Shown one piece after another: positions 33,640 to 44,509 of a stretch of 64,000 nucleotides of DNA. Source of the stretch: Lonicera japonica. Its lineage: Eukaryota > Streptophyta > Magnoliopsida > Dipsacales > Caprifoliaceae. The translations under genes were made by a program, and so were the position numbers. Position 1 is the first letter of the stretch, and every line of letters starts with the position of its first letter. Location of the stretch: the NCBI GenBank assembly GCA_021464415.1, contig CM038471.1:14436073-14500072 (forward strand), in the 5' to 3' direction. The notes beneath the pieces are model-generated. The model was not told the origin of the DNA, ran no database searches, and was given only the letters and a program-made list of their open reading frames with translations.

Positions 33640-33870
33640 GGGTCCGTTTGATAACAATATAGAAAAAAAAATAAAAATAGTTTATTTTTGTGAGTAGTTG
33701 AAAAATAAATTGAGGCATACAAAAAAAATTATGAAGGATGGAGGACATCTACTCATAAAATGAGCATAAAATTGAAATAATCTTTTTAGGGGCTTTAATT
33801 TATTTTTCAACTTTTTATCAAATCAAATGTTTTTATTTTCTTTTTTTATATTGTTATCAAACGGAGCTGT
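33640..33870. mobile_element. MITE with inverted ends (CCGTTTGATAACAATAT)
   Basis: About 230 bp. Left end GGGTCCGTTTGATAACAATA and right end ATATTGTTATCAAACGGAGC are inverted repeats, and the interior is AT-rich and partly self-complementary. No clear target duplication, so the superfamily is undecided. Confidence 0.65.
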
Positions 33871-34033
33871 AGTTGTCAACAAACTGGCCACAACCTAAAT
33901 AAAACCAATATAGTATATTGGCACGAAATGGAAATTCCGTCTATCTGTATCTTTATGTTAATTACGCATACATATTGTTAATTTATTAATTGTTCACTTA
34001 TCACTTATTGTTCACTAAACAAAATTTTATTTA

Positions 34034-34222
34034 ATGGCTCTATCTTTTCACAAGAAAAAAAGGGGGCAAGTGGGCGCTTATTATCTCGAAGCCTTTAGTC
34101 ATCATCTTACACCTGCTGATTTCTTTTCAAGGTATACATATGGAACTAATCCTCCGAAATATCATTTCTCGATCAGAGCTTCATCCATTCCTCTGAAGCT
34201 ACATAAAAAAAAAATTAAATAA
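34034..34222 (+). other. Short ORF of unknown significance
   Basis: 62 codons from ATG, ending in a lysine run. No recognised domain, and the surrounding DNA is AT-rich spacer. It is listed only because no repeat explains it; coding status is doubtful. Confidence 0.1.
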
Positions 34223-34500
34223 ATAAATATTTACAACCCAAAAAAAAAAAAATATTTAAGAAACATAAATAATTTATAAACATAAATAATCCTTAACTAC
34301 GTAGATTAATAAATAATTAATCATAATCTATGCTACCAAATAGAGGTATTGAATATATCAATTAAATTAATAATCTAATCTTCATACTTTACGGACGCTA
34401 TATAATAATGGGTTTTCTGTGCGTACACAAGCACGTAAGAGTGCTGAAATAGAAAATATTTAAACCTCCAATAGAGTTGAGATTAGATCACTAAGATTAA

Positions 34501-34820
34501 GGAGGTTTTTGTTTTTGCCTCCGAATATTTAATGAAAGAGTTTTAAGCATTTAGGAATGTAATATGTTATTTGTTTTTTTAAATCATTAAGAAGTTAACA
34601 ACTCTTTTTTTTAATGATTTAAGTATTCAGCTTTAAGAGGTATCATCCCCCTTGAATGCTTAATTAATGCTAAATTTAAACTGTTGCTTTATACATAAAT
34701 TTAACATTTAGAGTTTCATTCAGAACAAAAAAACAGACTTCATTTTTATAACTTGAATTCAGCATTTAACATTCAGCATATATCATATAGCAATCAAAGG
34801 TTAAAAAAACAAACGCACCC
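34501..34820. mobile_element. PIF/Harbinger-like (Tourist-type) MITE
   Basis: About 320 bp flanked by TAA on both sides (34498-34500, 34821-34823). Ends GGAGGTTTTTGTTTTT and AAACAAACGCACCC are imperfect inverted repeats. The 3-bp TAA duplication and AT-rich interior fit Tourist elements. Confidence 0.6.
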
Positions 34821-35355
34821 TAAGTCTCATTGATATTCATAATTAAATACGAACACCCACACATATATGAATTTTCCCTACTTGGAACGTTAAACAATAT
34901 AACAAGCATTTATTGCATTCTTGATCTTATCACGTAGCGAATGAGAAATTATCATGTAATTAAAGATAAGAATATGAATTTGTTGTAAATATAGTTGTCA
35001 TATTAAACACACTTCTCTTTAAGCAGAGTTAGCACACAATATCTTTCTTTTTGATTTCATGAAGAGATGGTTGACTACTTGATTTGATTTGTGAATGCGT
35101 TAAAGCATTTAGAATTGTGCCCACGGGCACATGGGGCAGGGCCCAGGACTTATCTGTTTGTTCATATAGGAACGATATTATCTTTGACTTAAACACTTTT
35201 GGGCCACCGGTGTAAGATTTTAATTTAAAAGGCTTTGTTATTATGTGAGAACACTCCCTTACTTATATACTCATGTTGAGTCCTTCAATTTTTTTATATG
35301 CAATTAATGGTTTGGACCAACCATTCTCAACAGCAAGTGTATTACTTAAATTTTG

Positions 35356-36287
35356 CAATGTTCTAAAAATCGCTAGGCGCTCCTAGGTCGGCGAAGAGGG
35401 GCCTAGCGCCCAGGGGATTAATCGGGGATTAATCGGTCAAACGATTTTTAATTAAAAATATTATTTTAAATAACATAATACTAACAAAACATAATATCCC
35501 TTTCAAATTAACATTAATTTCCTAACATCCAACCAATAAAACATGCATTCCAAAAACAAAATAAACAAGTTCAAACAATCAAACCAAAGTGAACATTTCA
35601 AAATATCCACTGTTTTTTTATTTTTATATGCATAAATGGTTTTCAACATCACACACACACACATATATATATATATATAATTATATATATAATTATATGC
35701 ATAATATAAATAAGAAAGTAACCAACTGGGCAACTGTTGAGTCAACAATTAAAAAGTAAAAAACTAAAAATAATAAAATATACATATATACATATCTAAT
35801 TTACTATTAAATAATTAAATATTAATCTATTATATTATACATACACTGATATAAATATTGAATCAAAAAAGTAAAAACATACCTTAAAAAAATTAGGGCT
35901 TGGACTCTGTTGAGTCAAGAGAAGAGAAGAGAGGAGCTCGAGTGCTCGACGGAAGGGGAAGAGAGGACGGCGACGGCGAGGAGAGGCGATGGCGAGGAGG
36001 AGAGGAGAGAGGAGAAGAAGAAGAAGAACAACTGGGGCGAGACTGTGAGAGACGGATCTGAGTGTCGACTGTGAGCTGAATAATGTGTGTAAGTTTTTTA
36101 AAGTGGAACTACGTCGTTTTGAACTAAAAAAAAAAAAAAAAAAAAGCCTAGTCGGCGCCGACCGCCTAGACCACAAAATCGCCGATTAACCGGCGCCTAA
36201 CTGCCTAGCCGCCTAAAGCTGGACGACTTGCCCTAGTCCGGGCGGAAGCTTGCCGATTCCCGCCTAGGCGCGATTTTTAGAACACTG
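35356..36287. mobile_element. Non-autonomous hAT element
   Basis: 932 bp, flanked by a perfect 8-bp duplication AAATTTTG (35348-35355, 36288-36295). Inverted ends begin CARTGTTCTAAAAATCGC, with GC-rich GCCTAGGCG subterminal motifs. No transposase; the interior has AT-rich, (TA)n and purine-rich parts. The 8-bp duplication assigns it to hAT. Confidence 0.88.
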
Positions 36288-36511
36288 AAATTTTGAGTTC
36301 AAATACTGTTAACTTGTCCTACCCTTAAAATCATATTTTGTAAACTAAACACAACAAATTAGTGGCAAACTTATAGCCAAAACAACACTATACATGTTTA
36401 AAGTTACTTGCTTAATCTCTCCCATCAATCAATGGTTAAAGATAAATTTCTTTACATGATTAGATAGATAATAAACACAATATTAGAAGAACATATTTTA
36501 TAAAGGAATAA

Positions 36512-37543
36512 TTAATAATCATATATACCTGTTTTGGAGATTTTCCACATATAATCTTGATCCACGGACCAAAAGAAATACCCACCAATTTGAAGGTCCT
36601 TGGCATATTTAGTTTTCACCTTAGTCGATATGTTGTTATCGTACCCAATCCATGTAGTTTGCGCTACAGAATACACAGACACAGTTGACTCATCGTACAC
36701 CTCAGTGGCATTATTTTGCTTATTAAACATCACCACATCTGAATAAGGCATTTGCCCATCATTTCCGGGGCCCACAGCTATAGCCGGGGCTCCGACTCCA
36801 TTCAGGTTTGGATCCTTGAGAGTCCACGTCCGACCGTATAGTGGTAAGCCCATAATCAACTTGTTCTTTGGAAGCCCAGCCTGGATCCATGTTTCAAGTC
36901 CATAACTTGTGCTCATCGTATTACTTTTTGGATCAAATAACGCCGCATGTGCCCCTGTTGTTGAAGTGTCCCATTGCCCATTATAATCAAAACACATGGC
37001 ATTAATCCAATCTAAATTTGTAGTGATCGAATCAACAGGGAACATTCGGTTTTCTTCCCACGGAATTTTTACTGAAAAGTACGTGGCCGCAGATAGTAAA
37101 AGTGGAAGCTTGCCTGTACTGCTGGCCTCCGTTGTTATTGTGGCCCGCCATTCACCTAATAAAATACCCAAATTTTCCATATCAGTAGGAGTTTGAGGGA
37201 ACTCCCAATCAAGATCAATCCCGTCAAACCCAAATTTTCTTGCCACCTCTACAGCAGAGTCAATGAAATTTTTACGCCAACACAAACTTGAAGCCATTTG
37301 AGAAAAGATCACATGGCCAGCGCTCCACCCTCCGATTGAAAATAGCGTTTTTACCGGCGGTTTCATTGAATGGAGAGTTGACGTGAAGTTGATAAGCTTT
37401 GCAGCAGTTGAATGATCGATGTCAAATTTGTACGTGTCTTTGTTAGGCATAAGGAACGCATAGTAGACGTGAGTAAATAGCGACGTTTCAATGGTGGATG
37501 GTGGGAAATCCTTAGCCCATGAAGGCCAATAAGCTCCTTTCAT
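36512..37543 (-). CDS. GH18 class V chitinase (likely incomplete model)
   Basis: 343 codons from the first in-frame ATG (37543). GH18 enzymes hydrolyse beta-1,4-linked N-acetylglucosamine, and plant class V members act in defence. Visible: the fold's KTLFSIGGW strand (about 65-73), the catalytic DGIDLDWE (Asp107-Asp110-Asp112-Glu114), AMCFDYNGQWD (182-192), GLPLYGRTW, and YFFWSVDQD near the end. The substrate-contact motif M-x-Tyr-Asp reads Met-Cys-Phe-Asp (Phe185). No signal peptide follows this ATG. The frame is open upstream without ATG to about 37651, and an acceptor-like TTGGCAG lies in it, so a signal-peptide exon may be missing. The C-terminus ends at a donor-like ACAGGTATAT, so a further exon is possible. 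No stops interrupt the domain. Confidence 0.88.
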   Translation of the reverse strand: MKGAYWPSWAKDFPPSTIETSLFTHVYYAFLMPNKDTYKFDIDHSTAAKLINFTSTLHSMKPPVKTLFSIGGWSAGHVIFSQMASSLCWRKNFIDSAVEVARKFGFDGIDLDWEFPQTPTDMENLGILLGEWRATITTEASSTGKLPLLLSAATYFSVKIPWEENRMFPVDSITTNLDWINAMCFDYNGQWDTSTTGAHAALFDPKSNTMSTSYGLETWIQAGLPKNKLIMGLPLYGRTWTLKDPNLNGVGAPAIAVGPGNDGQMPYSDVVMFNKQNNATEVYDESTVSVYSVAQTTWIGYDNNISTKVKTKYAKDLQIGGYFFWSVDQDYMWKISKTGIYDY

Positions 37544-37782
37544 AACAGAAGAAGAAGCGGATCGAGGCCACGGTAGAGTTAGATCTGCCAATAATCTTTC
37601 TATACTCAAATTCCACTTCAAAAATGAAAAGAAAACAAGAAAAATACGCACAAATATTGCAACGCGGAAATTGTTCTGTTTTAGCTAAGCTCCACCACTA
37701 TAATCTCAACAATTGCTATCTATCTATGAATTTCACATCCAGGAAAGGCCTCACTTCGTCGTAACTGGCCACAACACTTTAT

Positions 37783-37900
37783 TCATTCTATCCGCTCCTT
37801 TTCCTCTGCACTGGTATTCCCCAAATTGTGCCGCGGGTGTGATTCGGGTGCGTCAACCCTTTCAAAGAATCTGTGCCTCATAGTCAGCAAATGTAATCCA
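37783..37900 (-). other. Possible last exon of an unidentified host gene
   Basis: An acceptor-like GTTTTTCAG precedes 37900, and the frame then encodes about 38 residues containing RVDAPESHPRHNLGN before TGA. The phase fits the candidate exon at 42243-42392. No family recognised. It lies about 130 bp upstream of the chitinase open frame on the same strand, so it could instead be chitinase leader. Confidence 0.25.
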
Positions 37901-38628
37901 CTGAAAAACAATTTAAGGAAACCTATTAATCTGAAACAAAATAAGGTTTTATCTTCTAAACTTCCACAATACAACCACCAACCAATCTAATTCAATAGCA
38001 GGCCTAAAAGAACACTCTGCCTAGATTTAGTTTCACAAATTAGAAGACATTACTTTTCGTCTTTTCCATGGAATGAGGACGCTACTAACTTCAAAGAAGA
38101 TCATAAATTACCTATGGCTAGTTACTCTGAAGCTGCATAGTTGTAGGTGCCAATAACTCTAATAGAAATGCGCGTCTTTTTTATTTCAGGGCCTTTCTTT
38201 ACATGAGCAAAATCCAATAGCTTTGTACTAAAATCCAGGAAAATAAAGAACAAAAAAGAAAAGAGGGATTATAATTTTCAGAAGTTTAATCCTCATAGAC
38301 TCATAGTTACAATGTCCAAGAAATGTACAAAAAAGAGATTATGCACAGGTCAATTCCAAGGAAATACTAGTTATTACCATATGTAGTTTAATTTCTAGTT
38401 TATCAAACAAGTTAATTGATAGATCAATTACGCCATTGGCAAGCATTCGGGGTACTGGCTGTGACTCTTCCCACACCAACAAACTCTATCCAGCACATAG
38501 CAAAGCTAATCACATATGTTATAACAAAACTATCGTCGCTTGTCCTTAAAATAATTTCCCTTGTCCTTAAATTCTTTTCAGTATTTTACATATATAGGAA
38601 GAGAGAGGGGGGAGAGAGAGAGAGAGAG

Positions 38629-39226
38629 TGATGTGATCCAGCCTAGCCAAGATATTAGCTCTATGTTCTTGCATGTTCTCATGACCGGCTGGCTGAAGAA
38701 TTTAATTATTTATTTTATATTTCTTAAAGCCCAAGGATTATAGATAATTATTTTCTAGAGTTATTATTATTTTAGAATTATTTTGGGCTTATTTTAGGGT
38801 GTTTATTAATTTCCTTATTGCATTAGGAATATTCTAGGAGTTATTATTTTCCTTTTCTATGTAGGAATTAGTTTCCTTTTTGAATTAGGATTAAGGCTTT
38901 GTTTACTCCTATTTAAAGGAGGCACATTATTGTTTTAAGAAAATTAAGTTTTGATGATTAATTAAATTGAGAGCTTTCTCTTTGTGTTCTTTAAGAGCAT
39001 GTTGAACATGTTGAATTGAGTAAATTCAATTGTTCTTGACTTATCAATCTAGCAATCACACTAGATTGTGGCGTCATTCATTATACCGAGGTTCGCGCTT
39101 CTTTAAGCGTTGGGTTGAGGTTCCATCTTCCATCTTTTCGACGTATTCCAAGGTTCTTGCTACGTTTGTAGTTCAAGGGTTGAGGATCCATCAAACTGGT
39201 AGAAAAGACGATCCGAGTTCGCGTCA
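38629..39226 (+). repeat. B 5' LTR
   Basis: 598 bp. U5 and the TATTTAAAGGAGG promoter region closely resemble the A family, while the first 150 bp of U3 differ and include AAGCCCAAGGATTATAGATA, shared with the diverged gypsy remnant at 55557-56110. Primer site TGGTATCAGAG at 39228-39238. Confidence 0.92.
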
Positions 39227-39371
39227 TTGGTATCAGAGGAGACTTTTCTATCCAGGTTCTCTATCTTAGTTTCTTGTTCTTTCAATTTCGTAGTAGATTC
39301 TTGAAACCCTAGGCCTTCATTCTTGTTAATCTTATTCCAAAAAAAATTGTATTAGGGTTTATAGATTCTGA

Positions 39372-39525
39372 AAAAAAAAAAAAAAAAAAAAATATTCGGG
39401 TGAACAGTGCCGTGAACAGTGCGCATGAACAGTGATGAACAGTGCGTGAACAGTAATCGTGAACAGTGCGTGAACAGTAATCGCGATGAACAGTGATGAA
39501 CAGTGATTTCGCGTGAACAGTGTTT
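39372..39525 (+). repeat. TGAACAGTG array in B leader
   Basis: An A-run followed by about eleven imperfect copies of (G)TGAACAGT(GC) to about 39525, then another A-run. Same layout as A2, A3 and A6, but different copy number and spacing. Confidence 0.85.
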
Positions 39526-40400
39526 TCTGAAAAAAAAAAATAAAACAGATTTCTATTTCATAATCCTACTGGGCTGTCGAAATTTGTGGTTTTCGCTATC
39601 AAAACGACCTCGGATCGTTCTTATTTTTCGCCCGATTATAGTAAAATTGCGTCCCGAACAACATATCAGAAAATCAGCCCGATCCAACGGTTGGATCAAA
39701 AGTTATTGCTGTTTTACGACCGCGCCTGCATTGAATAAAAAAAAAAAAAAAAAAAAAAAAAAGGTGACTGCTGTGAATAGTGCTGTGCGTGAACAGTGCT
39801 GCTGCAAAAAAAAAAAAAAAAAAAAAAAACAGAATTCTGAATTGCTTGTAAACCCTAGAAAAAAAAAAAATTTGATTATTGTGTATAGGGTTTCGTTGTT
39901 TTGAATTGGATTACAACAAAGTTGGAATGTTGAAGCGAAAACCCTAGGTTGTTTATTCTTCGTCGAATAGCGATTCAATTGCTGCGAATTTGGGCGCTAT
40001 TATTGAAATTGAGGATTTAAGTTGAACCCTAGAAAATTCCTAATAATATTCAATCGTTTGAGTTTGTTGATCCTTGTTGCATCTTCATTCTAATTGGGAT
40101 TCTTATTTTGTGTTCCATATAAATCTATTTTGCTTGGAAAATCTAGATCTCCATAGGAACTTTGAATTGCTTTATAAACTAGGACTTATTGCTCGTTTGT
40201 TCTTTGAAATTCTGCTTGCAATATTCTAGCAATTCTAGAAATTCGTTTGGCTCATTAATATTGCTAGAATTTGGTTTCTTGAGTCCTTAGTTAATCATTG
40301 TGAAGGCGCTCAATCTAATTGTTGGGTGTGCGATTGGTTGTTGGGGACTTGCGATATATTCATATTGTTCAACTTGTTTAAAAGTTCCAAAGAGAAAATT

Positions 40401-40520
40401 GTGAGTATATCTTTCTTGAGCTACAAACACGAGCGGTAAAATCAGAGTGACATCTTTGAGCGAAACACGAAAGGGAGTGTAGTGAGGATTATCTTTATTG
40501 CACTAATCTTTGTTTTGCAG
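40401..40520 (+). other. Candidate leader intron of B
   Basis: Donor TTGTGAGTAT at 40401, branch-like CACTAATC near 40502 and acceptor TTTTGCAG at 40520; 120 nt, ending five bases before the ORF ATG. Confidence 0.5.
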
Positions 40521-40525
40521 CAAGT

Positions 40526-41710
40526 ATGTCTTGTCTAAATTTTGAACATGGAGAAAGGTGGCTTCAAGAGGAGATTAAACGCGATAGTGCGCGATTAACG
40601 CAATTAGAGATTGAACGGCGTAAGCGGTTGAATAAAGCTCCTGAAGAGAACTTGAAAAGTAAACCTTGTAAAGTTAAATTTGAAGATGAATGGGATCCAG
40701 GTGTTACTAATAGAAGACATGGTGGCGAGGTTAGAAAAAGTCGGGTTGAAGACAACAATATGGGTAGCAGCAAGAAGAAGACTCCTTTGAATGATCCTAA
40801 AGAATGGCACAAATTGGGGAAGATGATGGAGGCTTATATTGAATTCCATATGAGGCGCAGCGAAGAGCCAAATCCGAATTCATCCTCTTGCGAATCAAAT
40901 CATTGTAAAGAGGAGGAAAAGCTAACCATATCTACACCACTATCGGAGAATAAACCGAAAATTGATGAGATCGAGGAAATTGAAGTGACGGCTGAAGAAG
41001 GCGAGTTGTGGGTTGAAGGTGTAGTTCCAAGTTTGCAAGAAGAAGATGAAGAAGTTATAGTGCAAGTTGAAGATAATTACATTGAGCAAAGCCAATCGAT
41101 TCCCATTGAGGGACGAGTTGACAAGCAAGAGACTTCAACTACTATTACTCTAGTTCCATTGCCACCTAAGCAAGCTCTTGAAGATCAAATGAAGTTACAC
41201 AAGGAAAGTATGTTGAAAGTTGATGAAGTGGAGCATGTAGACTTCATTGGAGTGGATCGCTTTGATGTCCATCCAAACTTTATGTTATTAGATTTCTTCA
41301 ACAAGTTGCGGAGGATCGCATTGCAATATTGTTTGAAATTCGAGAAGTTTTGCTTTGTAAGGAGAATCAAGCGTCGAAGATATTCGAAATATTTGTTTTC
41401 ATGGGAAGGAAGAACAGAATTATCTCATGTTAAGTTTCAACGGAAGAATGGGAAGTATTCAAAATACTTATTCAATTGGCATGGGAGATTTCAAGTTCCA
41501 AAGCCGTGTCCGAATGCCGAAGTTGTTCAAGACTGGTTGAATCGAGGAATGGGTAGGCCAGATTCGAGGACGAATCTTCTTGAAGAAGAGGGGAATGATG
41601 TGATCCAGCCTAGCCAAGATATTAGCTCTATGTTCTTGCATGTTCTCATGACCGGCTGGCTGAAGAATTTAATTATTTATTTTATATTTCTTAAAGCCCA
41701 AGGATTATAG
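40526..41710 (+). CDS. B element ORF, protease core lost
   Basis: 394 codons from ATG. The N-terminus (MSCLNFEHGERWLQEE) and the block TITLVPLPPKQALEDQMKL are homologous to the A-family ORF. The retropepsin core between them is replaced by an acidic region rich in Glu. A later block VDEVEHVDFIGVDRFDVHP and the DSRTNLLEEEG tail are also shared. The last 38 codons are in the 3' LTR. The ORF is uninterrupted despite having no catalytic domain. Role unknown; it may be retained only because the insertion is young. Confidence 0.7.
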   Translation: MSCLNFEHGERWLQEEIKRDSARLTQLEIERRKRLNKAPEENLKSKPCKVKFEDEWDPGVTNRRHGGEVRKSRVEDNNMGSSKKKTPLNDPKEWHKLGKMMEAYIEFHMRRSEEPNPNSSSCESNHCKEEEKLTISTPLSENKPKIDEIEEIEVTAEEGELWVEGVVPSLQEEDEEVIVQVEDNYIEQSQSIPIEGRVDKQETSTTITLVPLPPKQALEDQMKLHKESMLKVDEVEHVDFIGVDRFDVHPNFMLLDFFNKLRRIALQYCLKFEKFCFVRRIKRRRYSKYLFSWEGRTELSHVKFQRKNGKYSKYLFNWHGRFQVPKPCPNAEVVQDWLNRGMGRPDSRTNLLEEEGNDVIQPSQDISSMFLHVLMTGWLKNLIIYFIFLKAQGL

Positions 41711-42193
41711 ATAATTATTTTCTAGAGTTATTATTATTTTAGAATTATTTTGGGCTTATTTTAGGGTGTTTATTAATTTCCTTATTGCATTAGGAATATT
41801 CTAGGAGTTATTATTTTCCTTTTCTATGTAGGAATTAGTTTCCTTTTTGAATTAGGATTAAGGCTTTGTTTACTCCTATTTAAAGGAGGCACATTATTGT
41901 TTTAAGAAAATTAAGTTTTGATGATTAATTAAATTGAGAGCTTTCTCTTTGTGTTCTTTAAGAGCATGTTGAACATGTTGAATTGAGTAAATTCAATTGT
42001 TCTTGACTTATCAATCTAGCAATCACACTAGATTGTGGCGTCATTCATTATACCGAGGTTCGCGCTTCTTTAAGCGTTGGGTTGAGGTTCCATCTTCCAT
42101 CTTTTCGACGTATTCCAAGGTTCTTGCTACGTTTGTAGTTCAAGGGTTGAGGATCCATCAAACTGGTAGAAAAGACGATCCGAGTTCGCGTCA
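41596..42193 (+). repeat. B 3' LTR
   Basis: 598 bp, preceded by the purine tract GAAGAAGAGGGG (41582-41593) and followed by the continuing (GA)n microsatellite. Confidence 0.92.
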
Positions 42194-42242
42194 GAGAGAG
42201 AGAGAGAGAGAGAGAGAGTGTGTGTTTTATTATTCACCGTAC

Positions 42243-42392
42243 CTGTGCCAAATCCGGTAGTTTTCACTGGTTTTTGGTTTCCAACTTATTGTAGCCATTG
42301 TTGAACTGCATCCTGCTAGTACGACTCCCGAAAGGAAAAGTTTTAGAAGTGTTTCAATAAGATTATGGATCCATTCTCTAATGGCTTCCCAT
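42243..42392 (-). other. Possible exon of an unidentified host gene
   Basis: 150 bp between an acceptor TTTGTTGCAG and a donor CACAG/GTACGG. One frame is open throughout, containing WEAIREWIHNLIETLL and an internal ATG. It ends in a phase that fits the candidate exon at 37900-37783; if they are spliced together, element B lies in their intron. No protein family recognised, and it could be a noncoding exon. Confidence 0.25.
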
Positions 42393-44042
42393 CTGCAACA
42401 AATGAAACCTTGAACATCAAATGTAGCTTTGCATATAATACAACTTAGAAGTGTTTCAATAATGATTAATGAACCCTTCCTTTTAGCCATTACCAGCATA
42501 AAACTCAATGTTTCTTAGAAGTTCCACTTTGGGGATAGAATAATTTGAAATTGAGGGAGTAATGGAAAAGAAAAAAATTAGTTTAACTGGGCACAGTAAA
42601 CCAAAAACGCAAATACAAGAAGAGAACTATTTACAATTTATACTAACAAAATTGGAGAGGCAATTATAAAGGAGCCATAGCAATTCTCACCACTATGTAC
42701 TTGTTACTGAACCACTAGCTCTCTGGCAGCCTACATTTTGCTTTCTTATGTAGGTCATATTGACTACTATATTTTTTTGTCAAATTGTACCCGATGAAAT
42801 CATTTTCCCCTTCTTCTATTCTCTGCTTCACATCCACCTCCAACAGTTGTGACAAGTACTAATGCTATGAATACACTTGAAACTAAAACAACAACATGAC
42901 AACTGTAAGGGAAAAAAATTAAATAAAGGAAAAAAAAGAGACAAAATTCCATCAATCTAATTAGCAAGAGAAAAAGTGTTGGTCATATTTAGGTAATAAA
43001 TTTATATATTAAAATAACTTTAAGTTCAAATATACTCTTTCAATGGATGGATGTTTAGCAAAGAAACAACTACCAACTATATAGACCGTAAAAGTGTGAA
43101 TTATGAAATTTATTTAATCTATGTATCTTTAGCATCGTAGCACAGAATATAAATATACTCTTTTATTTCTCTATTTCTCTTTATTTTATAAGTTTTTTGA
43201 GGTACACAGCTAGGTGGGAACCCCAAACCAAATAAAGATATGACTTAATTCAATCATGTCTTAGGTATATGTACCAAGACACTAAACCAACTAGGCTAGA
43301 TAGCACACACAGTAATTTTTACATTAGTTGAGAAACTAGTACTCAATCTCCAATTCAATTTAAGTACTCAATCCCCTTCAATGAGTAACAATATAGACAA
43401 CACCTACTGAAGCATTCATGAATTCTTTAGCATGTAAAGGTCTGAAATTTGCGTATGTTCCTCTTGCATTCTATTTACAGGCATAATACATGAAATTGCT
43501 AAAATTCACGGTGATAACAATCTGGTAGATTAATTACTTGCACTCCTTAAATTACAGAGAATAAATAGGAAGACAGATATACTTTTCTGATTCCAGTCTT
43601 TTATAAGGTTATATATTGCATAGCATCCCAGCAATTACTTCTCTTATAAGTTGTACTGTCATACACTCCCTTTGAGATGGTAACACGAAGTTCCATTAGG
43701 CTATGGTTGCTCACACAGCTCCTTGTTTTGCAATCATCAAAACATAATTACACAATCTCTCCTATCTTAAAAAACTAAATTATGATATGAGAATAAACAA
43801 ATATACACCTACACCTACAGACACACAAATATAGTGAGAAACTCCATAAAGAAACTGATTACAGAGCAATAAACAAACAGTAGATTGTGTACTGGCACTT
43901 CAATTGCATGATTAGAATTCGACTTGAAGCATGAGTAAATCAAGTTACGAACAAGGATCTAGAAAAAGAATCTTCATGAAATTGGAACCCTAGAAAACCT
44001 AACAATAGATGAATTTCAAGAAAATTCTAAATAGAGATTAAT
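42393..44042. other. AT-rich spacer or intron
   Basis: No supported coding region. Composition and the flanking splice-like signals would fit a long leader intron on the minus strand. Confidence 0.3.
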
Positions 44043-44048
44043 TGTACC

Positions 44049-44290
44049 TGAACAATTTAAATGAATCCGAAAATTTGAAAAATTAGCTGGTTGAACCCTA
44101 GAAAACCCCTCTCTGTGATGGAATACTCTCTGTGATCGAATAAGATGACCGGCGGTCCGGCGGTAGTAGTGAGGGAGACCCTGGCTGGAGAGGTGATGGA
44201 AACGCCGGCGATCTTCTGAAGTGAGAGCGCGAGATCGACGGAGATCGAGCAGGGCGTGTCCTTAATCTTACGAATAAAAAAATCCCTCAG
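44049..44290 (-). other. Possible 5' untranslated exon (minus strand)
   Basis: A GC-richer island with GATCTCCGTCGATCTCGCGC, then CTAGGGTTC-type leader sequence, ending in a donor-like TTCAG/GTACAATT at about 44048. This pattern is common for plant 5' UTRs with a leader intron. No ATG in a frame continuing into the next candidate exon was seen. Confidence 0.25.
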
Positions 44291-44509
44291 CCAATGAGAT
44301 GAACCCTTCCCATCAAGACAAAGGTAGAGATGTTTTAATTAATCCCACTAAATTTTATTTGATGGGATTTCGGAATGCTGGTATATTCCTCAACTTGAGT
44401 TTTACTCGTTGCAAAAATAGTTTTCGGGAACATTTATGTCTATGATACGAATTAAGGAATCACTATTTATTAATTTGATCGCTAACTTTTTTAATCTAAT
44501 AACTATAAC

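Larger units (their letters stand above)
38629..42193 (+). mobile_element. B: complete non-autonomous LTR retroelement
   Basis: 3565 bp. LTRs of 598 bp look identical by eye, so insertion is very recent. It sits in a (GA)n microsatellite; the duplication GAGAG is compatible but cannot be told from the repeat. LTR starts TGATGTGATCC and ends GTTCGCGTCA. tRNA-Met primer site, A-rich leader with TGAACAGTG array, leader intron signals, one ORF and a purine tract are as in the A family. No RT or integrase. Confidence 0.92.

Noticed and set aside
34000..36500. A kinase domain fused to the chitinase, as in some class V chitinase-like receptor kinases
   Set aside because: No kinase motif was found downstream on the minus strand; the region is a hAT element, a MITE and AT-rich DNA.
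37544..37651. Starting the chitinase at 37651
   Set aside because: That position is a GTG, not ATG, and the resulting N-terminus is not a convincing signal peptide; a missing upstream exon is more likely.
39372..39525. CRISPR-like look of the TGAACAGTG arrays
   Set aside because: Units are 9-13 bp with no uniform spacers, and they lie inside retroelement leaders of a plant genome.
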